64,000 nt of DNA from assembly GCF_020386615.1 (NCBI RefSeq), contig NZ_CP077769.1, forward strand, positions 5,084,001-5,148,000, written 5' to 3'. This DNA is from Chitinophaga pendula (GTDB lineage Bacteria > Bacteroidota > Bacteroidia > Chitinophagales > Chitinophagaceae). Below the pieces are notes generated by a model. It ran no database searches. It was not told where the DNA came from and saw only the letters and a program-made list of their open reading frames with translations. Both the position numbers and the translations under genes were made by a program. Shown piece after piece: positions 17,484 to 27,179 of this stretch. Each line of letters starts with the position of its first letter. The stretch's first letter is position 1.

Positions 17484-18479
17484 TTATTCTTCTTCGAGTT
17501 TCAGTTTAGACAGGTCCATACCGAAGTGGAGGCCTCTTTCGTTGAGTACCTGTTCGATTTCGCTCAGTGATTTTTGTCCGAAGTTTCTGAATTTCATCAG
17601 TTCTTCTTGTTCGTACTGTACGAGTTCGCTCAGGGAGTTGATCTTGGCGGCTTTCAGGCAGTTGAATGCGCGAACGCTGAGGTCGAGATCTTCGAGAGGT
17701 GTTTTGAGAATTTTGCGCAGTTGGAGTGTTTGTTCGTCCACTACATCTTCTTTTTCCGCGTCTTTGGTATCGAAGCTGATGTTTTCATCGGTGATAATCA
17801 TCAGGTGTTGGATAAGGATGCGGGAAGCTTGTTTTACTGCTTCTTCCGGGTGGATGGTACCATCAGTGATCACTTCCATGATCAGCTTTTCGTAGTCCGT
17901 TTTTTGTTCCACACGGGTATTCTCGATGCTATACTTTACGTTTTTGATTGGAGTAAAGACGGAGTCGATGGCGATATAGCCAAATACTGCATCTTTCGGC
18001 TTATTTTCTTCTGCCGGCACATAACCACGACCTTTACCGATGGTCAGCTCTATATCCAGTTTGGCAGAAGGATCGAGGGTACAAAGCAGAAGTTCGGGGT
18101 TCATGATCTGGAAAGAGCTGGTTGCTTTTTCGATCATGTCTGCACGAAATTCGGTCTTACCCTTGATGGAGATCTGGATTTTTTCGTTGTTCACTTCATT
18201 TTCCACGATCTTTTTGAAACGTACCTGTTTGAGGTTCAGAATGATTTCTGTAACGTCTTCGGTGATACCTTTCAGGGTAGCGAATTCGTGATCCGCTCCT
18301 TCTATCTTTATTCCCACAATGGCATAGCCTTCTAATGACGACAGCAATACGCGACGGAGGGCGTTACCGATAGTCACAGCATAACCTGGCTCTAAGGGCC
18401 GGAATTCGAATTGAGCTTCAAAGTCGGTAGACTTTTGCAAAACGATTTTATCAGGCTTTTGGAAATTCAGAATTGCCAT
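17484..18479 (-). CDS. rpoA: RNA polymerase alpha subunit
   Basis: 331 residues from the ATG at 18479 (MAILNFQKPDKI); the frame is open further upstream to 18557, but those residues are not part of the family. The N-terminal domain (about 1-230) for assembly has GYAVTIGNALRRVLLSSL, the CTLDPSAKL region and GRGYVPAEENK. The C-terminal domain (about 255-320) for DNA and activator contact has LDLSVRAFNCLKAAKI and KFRNFGQKSLSEIEQVL. It sits between rpsD (89 bp) and rplQ (86 bp), the standard alpha-operon position. Confidence 0.97.
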   Translation of the reverse strand: MAILNFQKPDKIVLQKSTDFEAQFEFRPLEPGYAVTIGNALRRVLLSSLEGYAIVGIKIEGADHEFATLKGITEDVTEIILNLKQVRFKKIVENEVNNEKIQISIKGKTEFRADMIEKATSSFQIMNPELLLCTLDPSAKLDIELTIGKGRGYVPAEENKPKDAVFGYIAIDSVFTPIKNVKYSIENTRVEQKTDYEKLIMEVITDGTIHPEEAVKQASRILIQHLMIITDENISFDTKDAEKEDVVDEQTLQLRKILKTPLEDLDLSVRAFNCLKAAKINSLSELVQYEQEELMKFRNFGQKSLSEIEQVLNERGLHFGMDLSKLKLEEE

Positions 18480-18568
18480 TGATATGTTTTTGTTTAGTAG
18501 TTTATGGGTATATATCGGTCCAACGTATTTGACCATAAGCGGGGTGCTTATGGTCAAATACTTAAGGA

Positions 18569-19174
18569 TTATTTAGAGTACAGTTCGACGATGAGCTGTT
18601 CCTTGATATTTTCGGGAACGCTTTCTCTCTCCGGATAGGCGATGAATGTACCTCTCATTTCTTTCTCGTTCCAGTCAAGCCAGCTAAATTTAGGATTTTT
18701 TCCACGGATTACGCTAGTGAGGGCGGTATTACCAGCGGTTTTGTTTTTCAGACCGATGATATCTCCGGGTTTCAGCTGATAGGAAGGTACGTTGAGTACC
18801 TGGCCGTTTACGGTGATGTGTTTGTGCGCAACGAGCTGACGGGCAGCAGGGCGTGAGGGAGCGATACCGAGGCGGTAAACAGTGTTGTCCAGGCGAGCTT
18901 CCAGTAATTTGATCAATACTTCACCGGTAACACCTTTACGGCGGTTAGCCTCTTCGAAGAGGTTGCGGAACTGGCGTTCCAGTACTCCGTAGGTGTATTT
19001 GGCTTTTTGTTTTTCTTTCAGCTGCAGTGCATACTCTCCCATTTGTTTGCGTTTACGGTTAGGACCGTGTTGGCCGGGAGGGTTGCTGTTCTTACCTAAA
19101 TACTTCCCATTACCTAAGATGGGTTCTCCAAAAATTCTGCAAATTCTGGTCTTTGGACCTGTGTACCTTGCCAT
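18569..19174 (-). CDS. rpsD: 30S ribosomal protein S4
   Basis: 201 residues. S4 binds 16S rRNA early in assembly and, in E. coli, represses the alpha operon. The N-terminal part is MARYTGPKTRICRIFGEP, with no zinc cysteine cluster. The S4 RNA-binding domain (about 93-155) contains LDNTVYRLGIAPSRPAARQ and VNGQVLNVPSYQLKPGD. The preceding 164-bp gap holds an inverted repeat. Confidence 0.96.
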   Translation of the reverse strand: MARYTGPKTRICRIFGEPILGNGKYLGKNSNPPGQHGPNRKRKQMGEYALQLKEKQKAKYTYGVLERQFRNLFEEANRRKGVTGEVLIKLLEARLDNTVYRLGIAPSRPAARQLVAHKHITVNGQVLNVPSYQLKPGDIIGLKNKTAGNTALTSVIRGKNPKFSWLDWNEKEMRGTFIAYPERESVPENIKEQLIVELYSK

Positions 19175-19268
19175 GTTTGATTTACTTTAGATTTTTTAGT
19201 TACGGATGTATGCTCTTCAAAAAATCTGAAAACTTGATCATACACCCACCGTAATAAAATTAAACGTT

Positions 19269-19324
19269 CCAAATTCCAAAAACCAAACCCCGTTTTGATG
19301 CGGAATCTGGTTGCTGGAATTTGG
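19269..19324. repeat. Inverted repeat between rpsK and rpsD
   Basis: CCAAATTCCA (19269-19278) pairs with TGGAATTTGG (19315-19324), and ACCAAAC with the adjacent CTGGTTG extends it imperfectly. Not followed by a T-tract. Confidence 0.6.
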
Positions 19325-19338
19325 TATATAATGTATTC

Positions 19339-19740
19339 CTACACTCTTCTCTTTTTGGGAGGGCGGCAGCCGTTGTGAGGCAGCGGAGTAACATCTTTGA
19401 TCATGTTTACTTCGATACCGGAGTTAGCGATTGCCCGGATAGCGCTTTCGCGGCCGGCGCCGGGGCCTTTTACAAATACATCTGCTCTTTTCAGGCCTGC
19501 ATCAAAGGCAACTTTCGCTGCATCTGTTGCTGCGAGCTGGGCAGCGTATGGGGTGTTCTTTTTAGAACCGCGGAAGCCCATTTTACCAGCAGAAGACCAG
19601 GAGATAACCTGACCATGTTTGTTGGTGATGCTCACAATGATGTTGTTAAAGCTTGCAGAGATGTGTACATCTCCGTAGTTATCAACTTTTACTACCCTTT
19701 TTTTGTTAGCAGCAGTTTTTGTATTGTTTGCTTTTGCCAT
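19339..19740 (-). CDS. rpsK: 30S ribosomal protein S11
   Basis: 133 residues. S11 sits on the platform of the 30S subunit and contacts mRNA near the E site. The N-terminal 15 residues are a basic, Asn/Lys-rich extension. The family core follows: [53 protein letters not shown]. It ends with [15 protein letters not shown]. It is flanked on both sides by gaps with inverted repeats (122 and 164 bp). Confidence 0.97.
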   Translation of the reverse strand: MAKANNTKTAANKKRVVKVDNYGDVHISASFNNIIVSITNKHGQVISWSSAGKMGFRGSKKNTPYAAQLAATDAAKVAFDAGLKRADVFVKGPGAGRESAIRAIANSGIEVNMIKDVTPLPHNGCRPPKKRRV

Positions 19741-19781
19741 AATTATTTAAAATTCCAATTTCCAAATTCCGATTTCCCATT

Positions 19782-19830
19782 CCCCAAAGAGTGTTGGATT
19801 CCATGTATACCACTCGACCCGGCTTTGGGG
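19782..19830. repeat. Inverted repeat between rpsM and rpsK
   Basis: CCCCAAAG (19782-19789) and CTTTGGGG (19823-19830) are perfect 8-bp arms. The gap also holds the words AATTCCAATTTCC and GGAATTT, seen in other gaps of this operon. Confidence 0.55.
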
Positions 19831-19862
19831 TACTGGTACCTGGGGTATGGAATTTATTAATA

Positions 19863-20243
19863 TTATTTCTTAGGAGCTTTTTTCTTACCAGCCACAGTTT
19901 TACGTTTACCTTTACGGGTACGGCTGTTGGTGCGGGTACGCTGGCCTCTAACCGGTAAACCTTTCCTGTGACGGAGACCACGATAACAGGCGATATCGAG
20001 CAAACGCTTGATATTCATCTGCACCTCTGAACGCAACTGACCTTCTACCTTGAACTCACTGTTAATGATGTTACGGATAGCAGCCTGCTCATCATCGTTC
20101 CAATCCTTTACTTTCTTATCAAAGTCTATTTCCGCCTTAGTAAGGATATACTTGGCGGTAGAGTGGCCTATACCGAAGATATAGGTGAGGCCAATTTCTC
20201 CTCTTTTATTCTTAGGAAGATCAATACCGGCTATACGTGCCAT
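19863..20243 (-). CDS. rpsM: 30S ribosomal protein S13
   Basis: 126 residues. S13 lies in the head of the 30S subunit and bridges to the 50S subunit. It starts [20 protein letters not shown] and has the helix-two-turn-helix region ([14 protein letters not shown]), [17 protein letters not shown] and the basic tail ending KKKAPKK. It follows rpmJ by 52 bp. Confidence 0.97.
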   Translation of the reverse strand: MARIAGIDLPKNKRGEIGLTYIFGIGHSTAKYILTKAEIDFDKKVKDWNDDEQAAIRNIINSEFKVEGQLRSEVQMNIKRLLDIACYRGLRHRKGLPVRGQRTRTNSRTRKGKRKTVAGKKKAPKK

Positions 20244-20295
20244 ATTTCTATTTTAGATTTATGATTTCAATTAATGATCCCGTTACGGGCAGGAA

Positions 20296-20412
20296 TTATC
20301 CCTGGCGTTGTTTAAAACGGGGGTTTTTCTTGTTGATTACCAACAAAACACCTTTACGACGCACAATCTTACAATCCGCACTTCTTTTTTTGATTGAAGC
20401 TCTTACCTTCAT
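20296..20412 (-). CDS. rpmJ: 50S ribosomal protein L36, zinc-free type
   Basis: 38 residues, translated by hand from the ATG at 20412 to TAA at 20296-20298. It begins [20 protein letters not shown] and ends with NPRFKQRQG, which match L36. The family's zinc-binding set (three Cys and one His) is reduced to a single Cys14, so this is the C-minus form that does not bind zinc. It lies between infA (40 bp) and rpsM (52 bp). Confidence 0.95.
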   Translation of the reverse strand: MKVRASIKKRSADCKIVRRKGVLLVINKKNPRFKQRQG

Positions 20413-20452
20413 GACTTGTAGTATTTATTAAGTGTGTGTATTATTACAACGT

Positions 20453-20671
20453 TTATTTATACCTGAAAATGATACGGCCTCTGGATAAGTCGTAAGGGCT
20501 CATTTCCACCCCTACTTTATCTCCTGGAAGAATACGAATGTAGTGCATCCTCATTTTTCCAGAAATGGTGGCCAAAATCTCATGCCCATTCTCCAATTTT
20601 ACCCGGAACATAGCGTTAGACAAGGCTTCTAGTATTATTCCATCCTGTTTAATGAGTGCCTGTTTTGCCAT
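20453..20671 (-). CDS. infA: Translation initiation factor IF-1
   Basis: 72 residues, the normal length. It is a single OB-fold domain that occupies the A site during initiation. Recognised from [40 protein letters not shown], and the C-terminal [13 protein letters not shown]. It lies between map and rpmJ, a common bacterial order. Confidence 0.97.
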   Translation of the reverse strand: MAKQALIKQDGIILEALSNAMFRVKLENGHEILATISGKMRMHYIRILPGDKVGVEMSPYDLSRGRIIFRYK

Positions 20672-20779
20672 AAAAATTTTTAGGAATGCAAAGATAGCAT
20701 TATTCTTTTACAAAATAAAAATTAATAATTCTCTGTTAAGAAACCGCCGAAAATGAGGCATTTCGGGGCATATTTTCCC

Positions 20780-21580
20780 TTAATATGCTGCATTTAGCTC
20801 GGAATTATTCTTTTCTGCCGTTTCGATGTCGTTGAAACTGGACAGGATGTCTGGTTTGCCTTTGCCAACGGCTACGTCATGTTCGTAATGTACAGAAGGC
20901 TGATTATCACGGGTTACGACTGTCCAACCATCCTCCAGGAACTCAACATCGCGGGTTCTGAGGTTGATCATCGGTTCGATAGCGATAACGAGTCCTTCTT
21001 TCATGACGGGGCCGCTGCCACGTTTGCCATAGTTGGGGACCTGTGGGTCTTCATGCAGGTTTTTACCGAGGCCGTGCCCTACGAGTTCGCGTACTACACC
21101 GTACCCTCTTTCTTTTTCTGCATAATCCTGGATAGCATAGGAGATATCTCCTACTCTGTTACCAACGATGGCTTTTTCGACACCTTTATACAATGCTGTT
21201 TTGGTGGCGGTCATGAGGCGGAGTATTTTTTCCTGTACGTTACCGATGGCGAAGGTGTATGCGCTATCGCCGTGGTAGCCATTGAGGTATACGCCAACGT
21301 CTACGGAGACGATATCACCATCCTTGATGACGTAGTCGGACGGGATACCATGTACTACGGCTTCGTTAACTGAGATGCAGCAGGCATGGGCAAATCCTTT
21401 ATATCCTTTAAAAGACGGTGTACCTCCGTTATCCCTGATGAATTGTTCAGCCAATGCATCTACCTGGCGTGTTGTCATGCCTGGTTTGAGTGCTTTAGCT
21501 ACTTCTGCCAGGGCTGCGCTTACGGCCAGGGAGCTTTTGCGCATTAGTTCTATCTCTTCTTTCGTCTTATAATGAATCAT
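20780..21580 (-). CDS. map: Type I methionine aminopeptidase
   Basis: 266 residues, M24A family. It removes the initiator Met from new proteins using two divalent metals. Metal ligands are visible in order: Asp in VSVDVGVYLNG, Asp in YHGDSAYTF, His in ELVGHGLGKNLHE, Glu in VIAIEPMI, and Glu in VHYEHDV. The substrate-side His lies in FAHACCISVNEAVVHGIP. A C-terminal extension of about 20 residues follows the core. It sits between secY (135 bp) and infA (108 bp). Confidence 0.95.
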   Translation of the reverse strand: MIHYKTKEEIELMRKSSLAVSAALAEVAKALKPGMTTRQVDALAEQFIRDNGGTPSFKGYKGFAHACCISVNEAVVHGIPSDYVIKDGDIVSVDVGVYLNGYHGDSAYTFAIGNVQEKILRLMTATKTALYKGVEKAIVGNRVGDISYAIQDYAEKERGYGVVRELVGHGLGKNLHEDPQVPNYGKRGSGPVMKEGLVIAIEPMINLRTRDVEFLEDGWTVVTRDNQPSVHYEHDVAVGKGKPDILSSFNDIETAEKNNSELNAAY

Positions 21581-21715
21581 GATCCTGAGTGTTTTGCTAA
21601 GGTAACCGGCGGTGTTCCGGTAACTATAATAAATAATGTAGCCACCAAAGCATAAAGTTGCATTTATGCTTCCGTGGCTACTATATCGCTATAGTGTCTA
21701 TTGCTAGACAATCAC

Positions 21716-23059
21716 TTATGCGTTAGCCGGGGCGGTGCGGCCTTTGATCCTGCCGGAGCTCATGAGACCATCATAGTGGCGCATGAGTAACTGGCTTTCG
21801 ATCTGTTGCAGCGTATCGAGGATTACTCCTACCATGATGAGGAGGGAGGTACCACCGAAGAAGGTAGCGAAGTTGCTATTGATCTTGAGGGCTGCGGCTA
21901 CACCTGGCAATATACCCACCATTGCCAGGAAGAAGGCGCCGGGGAGGGTGATACGGTCCATTACGGCGCCGATGTAATCGGCGGTTGCTTTACCAGGTTT
22001 AACGCCTGGGATGAAACCGTTGTTGCGTTTCATTTCATCCGCCATTTGTGTGGGGTTGAAGATGAGTGCGGTATAGAAGTAAGTGAATACGATTACCAGT
22101 ACTGCATAGATCAGGTTGTACCAACCGTTGGTATGGTCACTGAATATGCGTACGAAACCGGAAGCGCTTTCTGAGGAGGTAGCGAAACCGATAACGGTGG
22201 CCGGTATGAACATGATCGCTTGGGCGAAGATGATTGGCATTACCCCAGCAGCGTTTACTTTAAGTGGGATGAACTGGCGTACACCTCCATATTGTTTATT
22301 ACCTACGATACGTTTGGCGTAGTTCACGGGGATCTTGCGGGTACCTTGTACGAGCAGGATGAGTCCGATGGTAATGAGGATGAATACTGCGAGCTCTATC
22401 AGGAAGACGAGGAGGCCGCCACCAGCTTCGGTGGTACGGCTGGTGAATTCCTGGATGAGGGCTTGCGGCAGACGGGCGAGGATACCGACCATGATAACGA
22501 TGGAGGTACCATTTCCGATCCCTTTATCGGTGATCTTTTCGCCGAGCCACATTACGAACAGGGTACCGGCGGTGAGAACGATAGTAGTGGATAACCAGAA
22601 GAAAAAGCCACCATATTCTGGTATAATAGCGCCACCGGATTGGTTGCGGAGATACGCCACGTAGGCGCTCGCCTGGAAGCCGGTCACTACCACGGTGAGT
22701 ATCCGGGTATACTGATTAATCTTCTTCCTGCCGCTTTCGCCTTCTTTCTGCAGTTTCTGGAAATAGGGAACTGCGATAGTTAAGAGTTGAATAGCGATAG
22801 ACGCGGAAATGTAGGGCATGATCCCCAGCGCGAAAATGGAAGCCCGTGAGAACGAACCACCGGCGAACATGTTGATCAATCCCAGGATACCCTGATTGGA
22901 TTTTTCGGTCAGGTTGTGCAATGCGTTAGCATCGATGCCGGGTAATACGATATAGGATCCTACGCGGTAGATGAGGACAAGGAGCAGGGTGGTGAGGATG
23001 CGGTTACGCAGGTCCTCGATGCTCCAGATGTTCTTAATCGTTTCGATAAATTTCTTCAC
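21716..23059 (-). CDS. secY: Protein translocase subunit SecY
   Basis: 447 residues from a GTG at 23059 (translated MKKFIETIKNIWSIEDLRNR). An ATG at 23122 is in frame but would add 21 residues that derive from an intergenic repeat-like sequence, so GTG is preferred. SecY forms the channel of the Sec translocase with SecE and SecG. Ten membrane helices are apparent; the plug region (GLINMFAGGSFSRASIFALG) and the motif MWLGEKITDKGIGNGTS are present. It follows rplO at 183 bp, the usual spc-operon position. Confidence 0.95.
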   Translation of the reverse strand: MKKFIETIKNIWSIEDLRNRILTTLLLVLIYRVGSYIVLPGIDANALHNLTEKSNQGILGLINMFAGGSFSRASIFALGIMPYISASIAIQLLTIAVPYFQKLQKEGESGRKKINQYTRILTVVVTGFQASAYVAYLRNQSGGAIIPEYGGFFFWLSTTIVLTAGTLFVMWLGEKITDKGIGNGTSIVIMVGILARLPQALIQEFTSRTTEAGGGLLVFLIELAVFILITIGLILLVQGTRKIPVNYAKRIVGNKQYGGVRQFIPLKVNAAGVMPIIFAQAIMFIPATVIGFATSSESASGFVRIFSDHTNGWYNLIYAVLVIVFTYFYTALIFNPTQMADEMKRNNGFIPGVKPGKATADYIGAVMDRITLPGAFFLAMVGILPGVAAALKINSNFATFFGGTSLLIMVGVILDTLQQIESQLLMRHYDGLMSSGRIKGRTAPANA

Positions 23060-23242
23060 AGGAAGATAAAGGTTTAATAGCGCTATTATATAAAATTCCA
23101 AAAACCAAGTTCCAAATTTCAAGGCTCCATTTACCTGTCCTCCAACAACTTGTAAGCCGGCATTTGATTAATTCTCTATCAGGCTAAATATAAAAATACG
23201 AAAAGACGCACTACTCCGTAGGCGTCTCCTCAGTCGTACATC

Positions 23243-23689
23243 TTATACCAGTTCTACTGTACCACCTGCAGCTTCCACAACCTGTTTAGCTTTTTCGCTG
23301 ATTGCGTTTACTTTGATGGTTACTTTAGCTTTCAGTTCGCCCTGGCCTAATATTTTAACTTTAGCGGTTTTGTTTACCAGGCCGTTCATATACAGGTTTT
23401 CGAGGGTAAATTCCTGCAGACCGTATTTTTCAACCAGGTGATCGATCTGGCCTACGTTGAATACCTGGTAGTCAACGCGATCCAGGGATTTGAAACCACG
23501 TTTAGGCATACGGCGTTGGATGGGCATCTGACCACCTTCGTGGCCTCTTTTGCTGGAGTAGCCGGCGCGGGACTGACCACCTTTGTTACCTTTTGTGGAG
23601 GTGCCACCTTTACCGGAGGCTTCACCACGACCTAAGCGTTTTTCTTTATGTACAGAGCCTTTAGCGGGCTGTAATGAATGCAGATTCAT
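23243..23689 (-). CDS. rplO: 50S ribosomal protein L15
   Basis: 148 residues. The glycine-rich N-terminal extension (GRGEASGKGGTSTKGNKGGQ) threads into 23S rRNA. The core has GGQMPIQRRMPKRGFK and the C-terminal VKILGQGELKAKVTIKVNA. It lies between rpmD (113 bp) and secY. Confidence 0.96.
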   Translation of the reverse strand: MNLHSLQPAKGSVHKEKRLGRGEASGKGGTSTKGNKGGQSRAGYSSKRGHEGGQMPIQRRMPKRGFKSLDRVDYQVFNVGQIDHLVEKYGLQEFTLENLYMNGLVNKTAKVKILGQGELKAKVTIKVNAISEKAKQVVEAAGGTVELV

Positions 23690-23802
23690 GATAATTGTTT
23701 TTACTTACGCGGAAATTAACCGCTCGCAATAAATGTAAAATGTAAATTGCTAAAATACAAATGTAAAAGTAAAGTTAGTGGATTATACCCTGACTTCAGT
23801 GA

Positions 23803-23988
23803 TTATCCGTTTACTTCTTCAACTTTTACGAGGTGGTTTACCTTACGCACCATACCCAGGATCTGAGGAGTAGCTTCCACTTCAACAGCCGCGTGCATTT
23901 TGGTGAGGCCCAGTGCCTGTAAGGTCAGTTTTTGCCTTTCAGGACGGTCGATACCACTTTTCACTTGAGTGATCTTAATCTTTGCCAT
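23803..23988 (-). CDS. rpmD: 50S ribosomal protein L30
   Basis: 61 residues, the usual short bacterial form. It reads MAKIKITQVKSGIDRPERQK with the following ALGLTKMHAAVEVE and RKVNHLVKVEEV, which are the family hallmarks. It is between rpsE (64 bp) and rplO. Confidence 0.95.
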   Translation of the reverse strand: MAKIKITQVKSGIDRPERQKLTLQALGLTKMHAAVEVEATPQILGMVRKVNHLVKVEEVNG

Positions 23989-24052
23989 TTGTTTATATAA
24001 TTTCCTATGAACAATCCTCCGGGTGTTATGCCGGCGGTTGGACTACGGCATA

Positions 24053-24571
24053 TTATCCGTTGAATACTTTCTTCAGGGATACGCTTCTTGTTTTAGCGAT
24101 CTGAACTGGTTCGCGGAGCAGGCCGAGTGCTTTGAAGGTTGCTTTTACCACGTTGTGCGGGTTAGCGGATCCCAGGGATTTTGCGAGTACGTCGGTGATA
24201 CCAGCGCTTTCCAGAACGGCGCGCATAGAACCTCCGGCGATCACACCAGTACCGTGAGCGGCAGGTTTGATCAGTACTTTAGCAGCTCCTTCTTTGGCAA
24301 GCTGGTCGTGCGGAATGGTGCCATGCATTACGGGTATTTTGATGAGGTTCTTTTTAGCATCATCGATACCTTTGGTGATAGCTTCCTGTACTTCCTTAGC
24401 TTTACCCAGACCGTGACCTACCACGCCATTTTCGTTACCTACTACCACCAGCGCAGAGAAGCTGAAGGTACGACCACCTTTGGTGGTTTTGGTAACGCGG
24501 TTGATGGCCACTACTTTTTCTTTCAGCTCCAGGTCACCAGCCTTTACTTTATTGAATGAATTCTTTGCCAT
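24053..24571 (-). CDS. rpsE: 30S ribosomal protein S5
   Basis: 172 residues. S5 is part of the mRNA entry helicase and the decoding-fidelity centre. The N-terminal double-stranded RNA-binding domain has [20 protein letters not shown] and [18 protein letters not shown]. The C-terminal domain has [20 protein letters not shown] and [14 protein letters not shown] 97-bp gap with an inverted repeat separates it from rplR. Confidence 0.97.
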   Translation of the reverse strand: MAKNSFNKVKAGDLELKEKVVAINRVTKTTKGGRTFSFSALVVVGNENGVVGHGLGKAKEVQEAITKGIDDAKKNLIKIPVMHGTIPHDQLAKEGAAKVLIKPAAHGTGVIAGGSMRAVLESAGITDVLAKSLGSANPHNVVKATFKALGLLREPVQIAKTRSVSLKKVFNG

Positions 24572-24597
24572 TTTATTATTTACAAATTACGATTTCA

Positions 24598-24656
24598 GAT
24601 TTACGATTTGATTTCTCCCGACTTACGGCCTGCGTTATTTGCGCATATCGTAAATC
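24598..24656. repeat. Inverted repeat between rplR and rpsE
   Basis: GATTTACGAT (24598-24607) and ATCGTAAATC (24647-24656) are perfect 10-bp arms. Neighbouring copies of GATTTCAGATT/AATCTAAAAT extend the symmetry imperfectly. Confidence 0.6.
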
Positions 24657-24668
24657 GTCAATCTAAAA

Positions 24669-25022
24669 TTAGAACTGGAGACCTCCTTCTCTTGCGCCAT
24701 CGCCTACGTTTTTCACGCGGCCATGGTACAGGTAACCACCACGGTCGAAGATGCATTCGGAGATGCCGAGTGCTTTAGCTTTGGTAGCAAGTGCAACGCC
24801 AGCGAGTTTTGATTTTTCGCTTTTGGTACCGCTTTGAGCCTGGATATCTTTATCGCGGGTAGAAGCTGCGGCGAGGGTAGTACCGTTTGTATCGTCGATC
24901 AGTTGCAAATAGATATCGCTATTGCTGCGGAAAACAGACAATCTGGGTCTTTGAGCAGAACCGGACACCTTTTTACGGATACGGTAACGGATCTTTTGTC
25001 TCCTGTTAACTTTTGTACTCAT
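24669..25022 (-). CDS. rplR: 50S ribosomal protein L18
   Basis: 117 residues. L18 brings 5S rRNA to the 50S subunit with L5. The N-terminal basic arm ([20 protein letters not shown]) is followed by [18 protein letters not shown] and the C-terminal [20 protein letters not shown]. It follows rplF by 88 bp. Confidence 0.96.
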   Translation of the reverse strand: MSTKVNRRQKIRYRIRKKVSGSAQRPRLSVFRSNSDIYLQLIDDTNGTTLAAASTRDKDIQAQSGTKSEKSKLAGVALATKAKALGISECIFDRGGYLYHGRVKNVGDGAREGGLQF

Positions 25023-25110
25023 TTCACTATTTTTTATACGTTCCCGATGCTGCCGGGAAAGTTATTAAATCAGCCGGTAGCTTTGGGGCGTACCAGCCGA
25101 TAAAGATTAA

Positions 25111-25665
25111 TTATTTACCTGCAGACTTACCTGCTTTCTTACGAACCACTTCATCGCTGTAGCGAACACCTTTACCTTTGTAAGGCTCTGGTTTGCGGAG
25201 GCTACGGATTTTAGCGGCTACCTGTCCGAGCAGTTGGTTATCGGTACCTTCGAGCATGATCTTAGGGTTAGCACCTTTTTCTGTGAGGGTGTTCACTTTC
25301 AGTTCCTGTGGGATTTCGATAACGATATTGTGAGAGTAACCTAAAGACAGGTCCAGGAGTTGTCCCTGGTGAGCTGCTTTATAACCTACCCCTACGAGTT
25401 CGAGTTGTTTTTTGAAGCCTTCGGTTACACCGGTCACCATGTTGGAGATCAGTGCGCGGTACAGGCCATGCAGTGCGCGGTGGCGGATCTGGTCGGTGGG
25501 GCGGCTAACGGTGAGTGTACCATCTGCTACTTCCACTTTGATGTCTCTATCGATGTTCTTTTTCAGTTCACCTTTTGGACCTTTCACTGTTATTTCATTG
25601 GCTGGGGAGACAGTAACTGTCACTCCGCTGGCCAATTTGATAGGACTTTTACCTATACGTGACAT
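25111..25665 (-). CDS. rplF: 50S ribosomal protein L6
   Basis: 184 residues with the two repeated L6 domains (about 1-82 and 83-170). Recognised from MSRIGKSPIKLASGVTVTV, EITVKGPKGELK, and the C-terminal RSLRKPEPYKGKGVRYSDE followed by a basic tail. It lies near the GTPase-associated centre of the 50S subunit. The gap to rpsH is 139 bp. Confidence 0.97.
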   Translation of the reverse strand: MSRIGKSPIKLASGVTVTVSPANEITVKGPKGELKKNIDRDIKVEVADGTLTVSRPTDQIRHRALHGLYRALISNMVTGVTEGFKKQLELVGVGYKAAHQGQLLDLSLGYSHNIVIEIPQELKVNTLTEKGANPKIMLEGTDNQLLGQVAAKIRSLRKPEPYKGKGVRYSDEVVRKKAGKSAGK

Positions 25666-25804
25666 AACTTCAGTTTAAAAGTTTGATTTGTAATTTGTTG
25701 AGATGTTCTGTGTTCAGCGCCGTATAGAATGCTTAAATATCAGAGACATCTGTAAAGGCGGCAGGTTTACCCGGGTATACCTGGTAAACCGACCATGTAT
25801 ATGT

Positions 25805-26203
25805 CTAGTAAACGAAGCAGATAACTTCGCCGCCAACATTTTGCGCTTTCGCTTCTTTATCTGTCATCACACCTTTGGAGGTAGAGATGATGGAGATACC
25901 TAAACCATTCTTCACGCGTTTGAATTCTTCTGGTTTTGCGTACTGGCGTAAACCTGGGCGGCTTATACGTTGCAAGTCAGTGATGGCGGGTACTTTGGAT
26001 TGGGGATCGTACTTCAAGGCGATTTTGATGAGGCCTTGTTTGTTATCGTCCTCAAATTTGTACTTCAGGATATAACCTTTATCGTACAGTATTTCGGTGA
26101 TGCGTTTTTTCAGCTTGGAAGCCGGAATCTCCACGATTCTGTGGTTGGCCATTTGCGCGTTCCGGATTCTTGTCAGGAAGTCTGCGATTGGATCAGTAAC
26201 CAT
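25805..26203 (-). CDS. rpsH: 30S ribosomal protein S8
   Basis: 132 residues. S8 binds the central domain of 16S rRNA and in E. coli represses the spc operon. It has [20 protein letters not shown] at the N-terminus and the conserved [19 protein letters not shown] at the C-terminus. It follows rpsN by 66 bp. Confidence 0.97.
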   Translation of the reverse strand: MVTDPIADFLTRIRNAQMANHRIVEIPASKLKKRITEILYDKGYILKYKFEDDNKQGLIKIALKYDPQSKVPAITDLQRISRPGLRQYAKPEEFKRVKNGLGISIISTSKGVMTDKEAKAQNVGGEVICFVY

Positions 26204-26269
26204 TGTTTAGAAGTTAGATGTTTTACAATGCGATATCCACTCAGTAATAGAAGGGAATCTTTAAAAAAT

Positions 26270-26539
26270 TTACCAGCTGGCTTTTGTCACGCCAGGGATT
26301 TTGCCGGCGAGGGCGAGGTCGCGGAACATGTTACGGCAGAGGCCGAAGTGGCGCATGTAACCTTTGGGACGACCGCTGAGTTGGCATCTGTTTTTCAGAC
26401 GCACGGGAGATGCATTTTTAGGCAGTTTGTCCAATGCTGCGTAGTCACCTGCTGCTTTAAGTTCAGCACGTTTATCTGCAAATTTGGCCACCAATGCTTC
26501 TCTTTTTCTCTGCCTGGCTTTTACGGATTCTTTTGCCAT
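26270..26539 (-). CDS. rpsN: 30S ribosomal protein S14, long form
   Basis: 89 residues from the ATG at 26539 ([20 protein letters not shown]); an earlier ATG at 26557 is in frame but not family-like. The length is that of the long, zinc-independent S14; only two cysteines remain in the C-terminal part ([14 protein letters not shown] and [11 protein letters not shown]), so no CxxC pairs. It is placed between rplE (64 bp) and rpsH. Confidence 0.96.
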   Translation of the reverse strand: MAKESVKARQRKREALVAKFADKRAELKAAGDYAALDKLPKNASPVRLKNRCQLSGRPKGYMRHFGLCRNMFRDLALAGKIPGVTKASW

Positions 26540-26603
26540 AGTTTGTGTTAATTTCAATTTCCGGACAATCTTTAGGGGATCAGTCCGGAATTGGATTTAT
26601 ATT

Positions 26604-27179
26604 TTATTGATTGTCTTTCTTCACGTTTTTGAAAGGCATACCCAGTTCTTTCAGTAACTCGTAGGCTTCTTCGTTGGTAGTAGCGGTGGTTACGAAAGTG
26701 ATATCCATACCGGTGATTTTGGTCACTTTATCGATGTCGATCTCCGGGAAGATGATCTGTTCAGTGATACCCATGGTATAGTTACCGCGGCCATCGAAGG
26801 CTTTTTCGTTTACGCCTTTGAAGTCACGTACACGAGGTAAGGATACTGCGATCAAACGATCCAGGAAGTCATACATATTGTTGCTGCGGAGGGTAACGCG
26901 AGCGCCGATAGGCATGTGCTTTCTGAGTTTGAAGTTGGATATATCTTTTTTAGACAAAGTAGGGATCGCTTTCTGACCGGAGATGCGTGTCATTTCGTCT
27001 ACTGCGATGTCCACCAGTTTCTTATCACCTACGGCGCCGTTGATACCTTGGTTCAAGCAGATCTTAACCAGGCGGGGAACCTGCATTACACTCTTATAGT
27101 TGAATTTCTTCATGAGTGCAGCCACCACTTCTTCGCGGTACTTTTTCTGCAGTCTTGGGATATATGTAGTGTTTGCCAT
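26604..27179 (-). CDS. rplE: 50S ribosomal protein L5
   Basis: 191 residues. L5 binds 5S rRNA and touches the P-site tRNA. Hallmarks are [39 protein letters not shown], and GMGITEQ-like [18 protein letters not shown]. The start codon overlaps the rplX stop by one base (TAATG), pointing to translational coupling. Confidence 0.97.
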   Translation of the reverse strand: MANTTYIPRLQKKYREEVVAALMKKFNYKSVMQVPRLVKICLNQGINGAVGDKKLVDIAVDEMTRISGQKAIPTLSKKDISNFKLRKHMPIGARVTLRSNNMYDFLDRLIAVSLPRVRDFKGVNEKAFDGRGNYTMGITEQIIFPEIDIDKVTKITGMDITFVTTATTNEEAYELLKELGMPFKNVKKDNQ

